From NCBI GenBank assembly GCA_963674575.2, contig CAXXQT010000009.1:496001-560000 (forward strand): a DNA stretch of 64,000 nt, given 5' to 3'. The position numbers and the translations under genes were made by a program. The DNA is from JAAYAY01 sp963674575. Lineage in GTDB: Bacteria > Planctomycetota > Planctomycetia > Pirellulales > Thermoguttaceae. Under the pieces are notes generated by a model. It searched no databases, was not told where the DNA came from, and saw only the letters and a program-made list of their open reading frames with translations. Position 1 is the first letter of the stretch, and every line of letters starts with the position of its first letter. This document shows positions 63,866 to 64,000 of the stretch, in pieces.

Positions 63866-64000
63866 TTACGGCTTGTCTGGCGGTAGCCCGTCCGGCGGTG
63901 GGGGACCCTCGGGCGGAGGGCCGCGGCGACGCGGGGAACGTCCGCGACGACGGGGACGATCTTCCGACGGCGGGCCGGCCGGTGCCTGGTCGATCTGGGG
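63866..64000 (-). CDS. C-terminal tail of a Pro/Arg-rich protein (gene continues past right edge)
   Basis: 44 codons in frame from the edge to TAA (63866-63868). The tail is rich in Pro, Arg and Gly (GPPSEDRPRRRGRSPRRRG, PPDGLPPDKP). It ends 52 bp upstream of gspJ, so by operon order it is probably a preceding pseudopilin (GspI or GspH) with an unusual tail, but the diagnostic N-terminus is outside the window. Confidence 0.55.
   Translation of the reverse strand, partial: PQIDQAPAGPPSEDRPRRRGRSPRRRGPPPEGPPPPDGLPPDKP

Overview
The window reads as a chromosome segment (probably a genome-assembly contig) of a planctomycete (Planctomycetota), most likely Pirellulales-like. Evidence: a DUF1559 protein with a prepilin-type N-terminus followed by a small lipoprotein, a formylglycine sulfatase, several Tat-exported Gfo/Idh/MocA oxidoreductases, a ThuA/TIM-barrel fusion, a secreted protease with an LEPLERR-type N-terminal motif, XylR-type AraC regulation, and many intergenic hairpin repeats. 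Genes for [FeFe]-hydrogenase maturation and hydrogen sensing suggest an anaerobic or facultative lifestyle.

Region 1 (1-7858, minus strand): a hydrogen-related block reading HydS-type [FeFe]-hydrogenase sensor kinase, response-regulator/kinase hybrid, hydG, aspA and hydF (running off the left edge). The first three genes are linked by ATGA overlaps. aspA is split by a 158-nt poly-G tract flanked by a 10-bp duplication; removing tract plus one copy restores the frame exactly, which looks like an assembly artefact. Region 2 (8500-14238, plus): an AbiE-like antitoxin/nucleotidyltransferase pair with a perfect palindrome in its promoter, a Cache-HAMP histidine kinase whose start overlaps the toxin stop, and two TPM-domain membrane proteins.

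Region 3 (14300-32200): NUDIX hydrolase, FucP-like sugar permease with a divergent XylR-like regulator, sulfatase, enolase-superfamily enzyme, DUF1559 plus lipoprotein, HEAT-repeat protein, Gfo/Idh/MocA enzyme, ThuA/TIM fusion and SppA: export and sugar catabolism typical of planctomycetes. Region 4 (32221-37690): a striking 315-bp nested inverted-repeat block upstream of sppA, a FadL-like outer-membrane protein and three tandem paralogous membrane-anchored leucine-rich-repeat proteins with a shared 5' leader. Region 5 (37878-50182, minus): a carbohydrate locus (six-hairpin glycosidase-like, GH5-like, DUF4380, DUF5107-TPR, Gfo/Idh/MocA, sodium:solute symporter).

Region 6 (50738-57992): matrixin-type secreted protease with PKD-like repeats, a carboxypeptidase-regulatory-like repeat protein, a small membrane protein translationally coupled to a frameshifted sulfotransferase/arylsulfotransferase-like gene, and a ParD/ParE pair. 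Region 7 (58031-64000, minus): a type II secretion/pilus assembly operon (gspJ, gspK, a PilM-PilN-like gspL, a PilO-like gspM) that continues beyond the right edge.

Across the window, short hairpin repeats sit between genes. One family lies immediately 3' of five different stop codons in one orientation relative to the gene. No rRNA, CRISPR array, transposase or convincing tRNA was seen.
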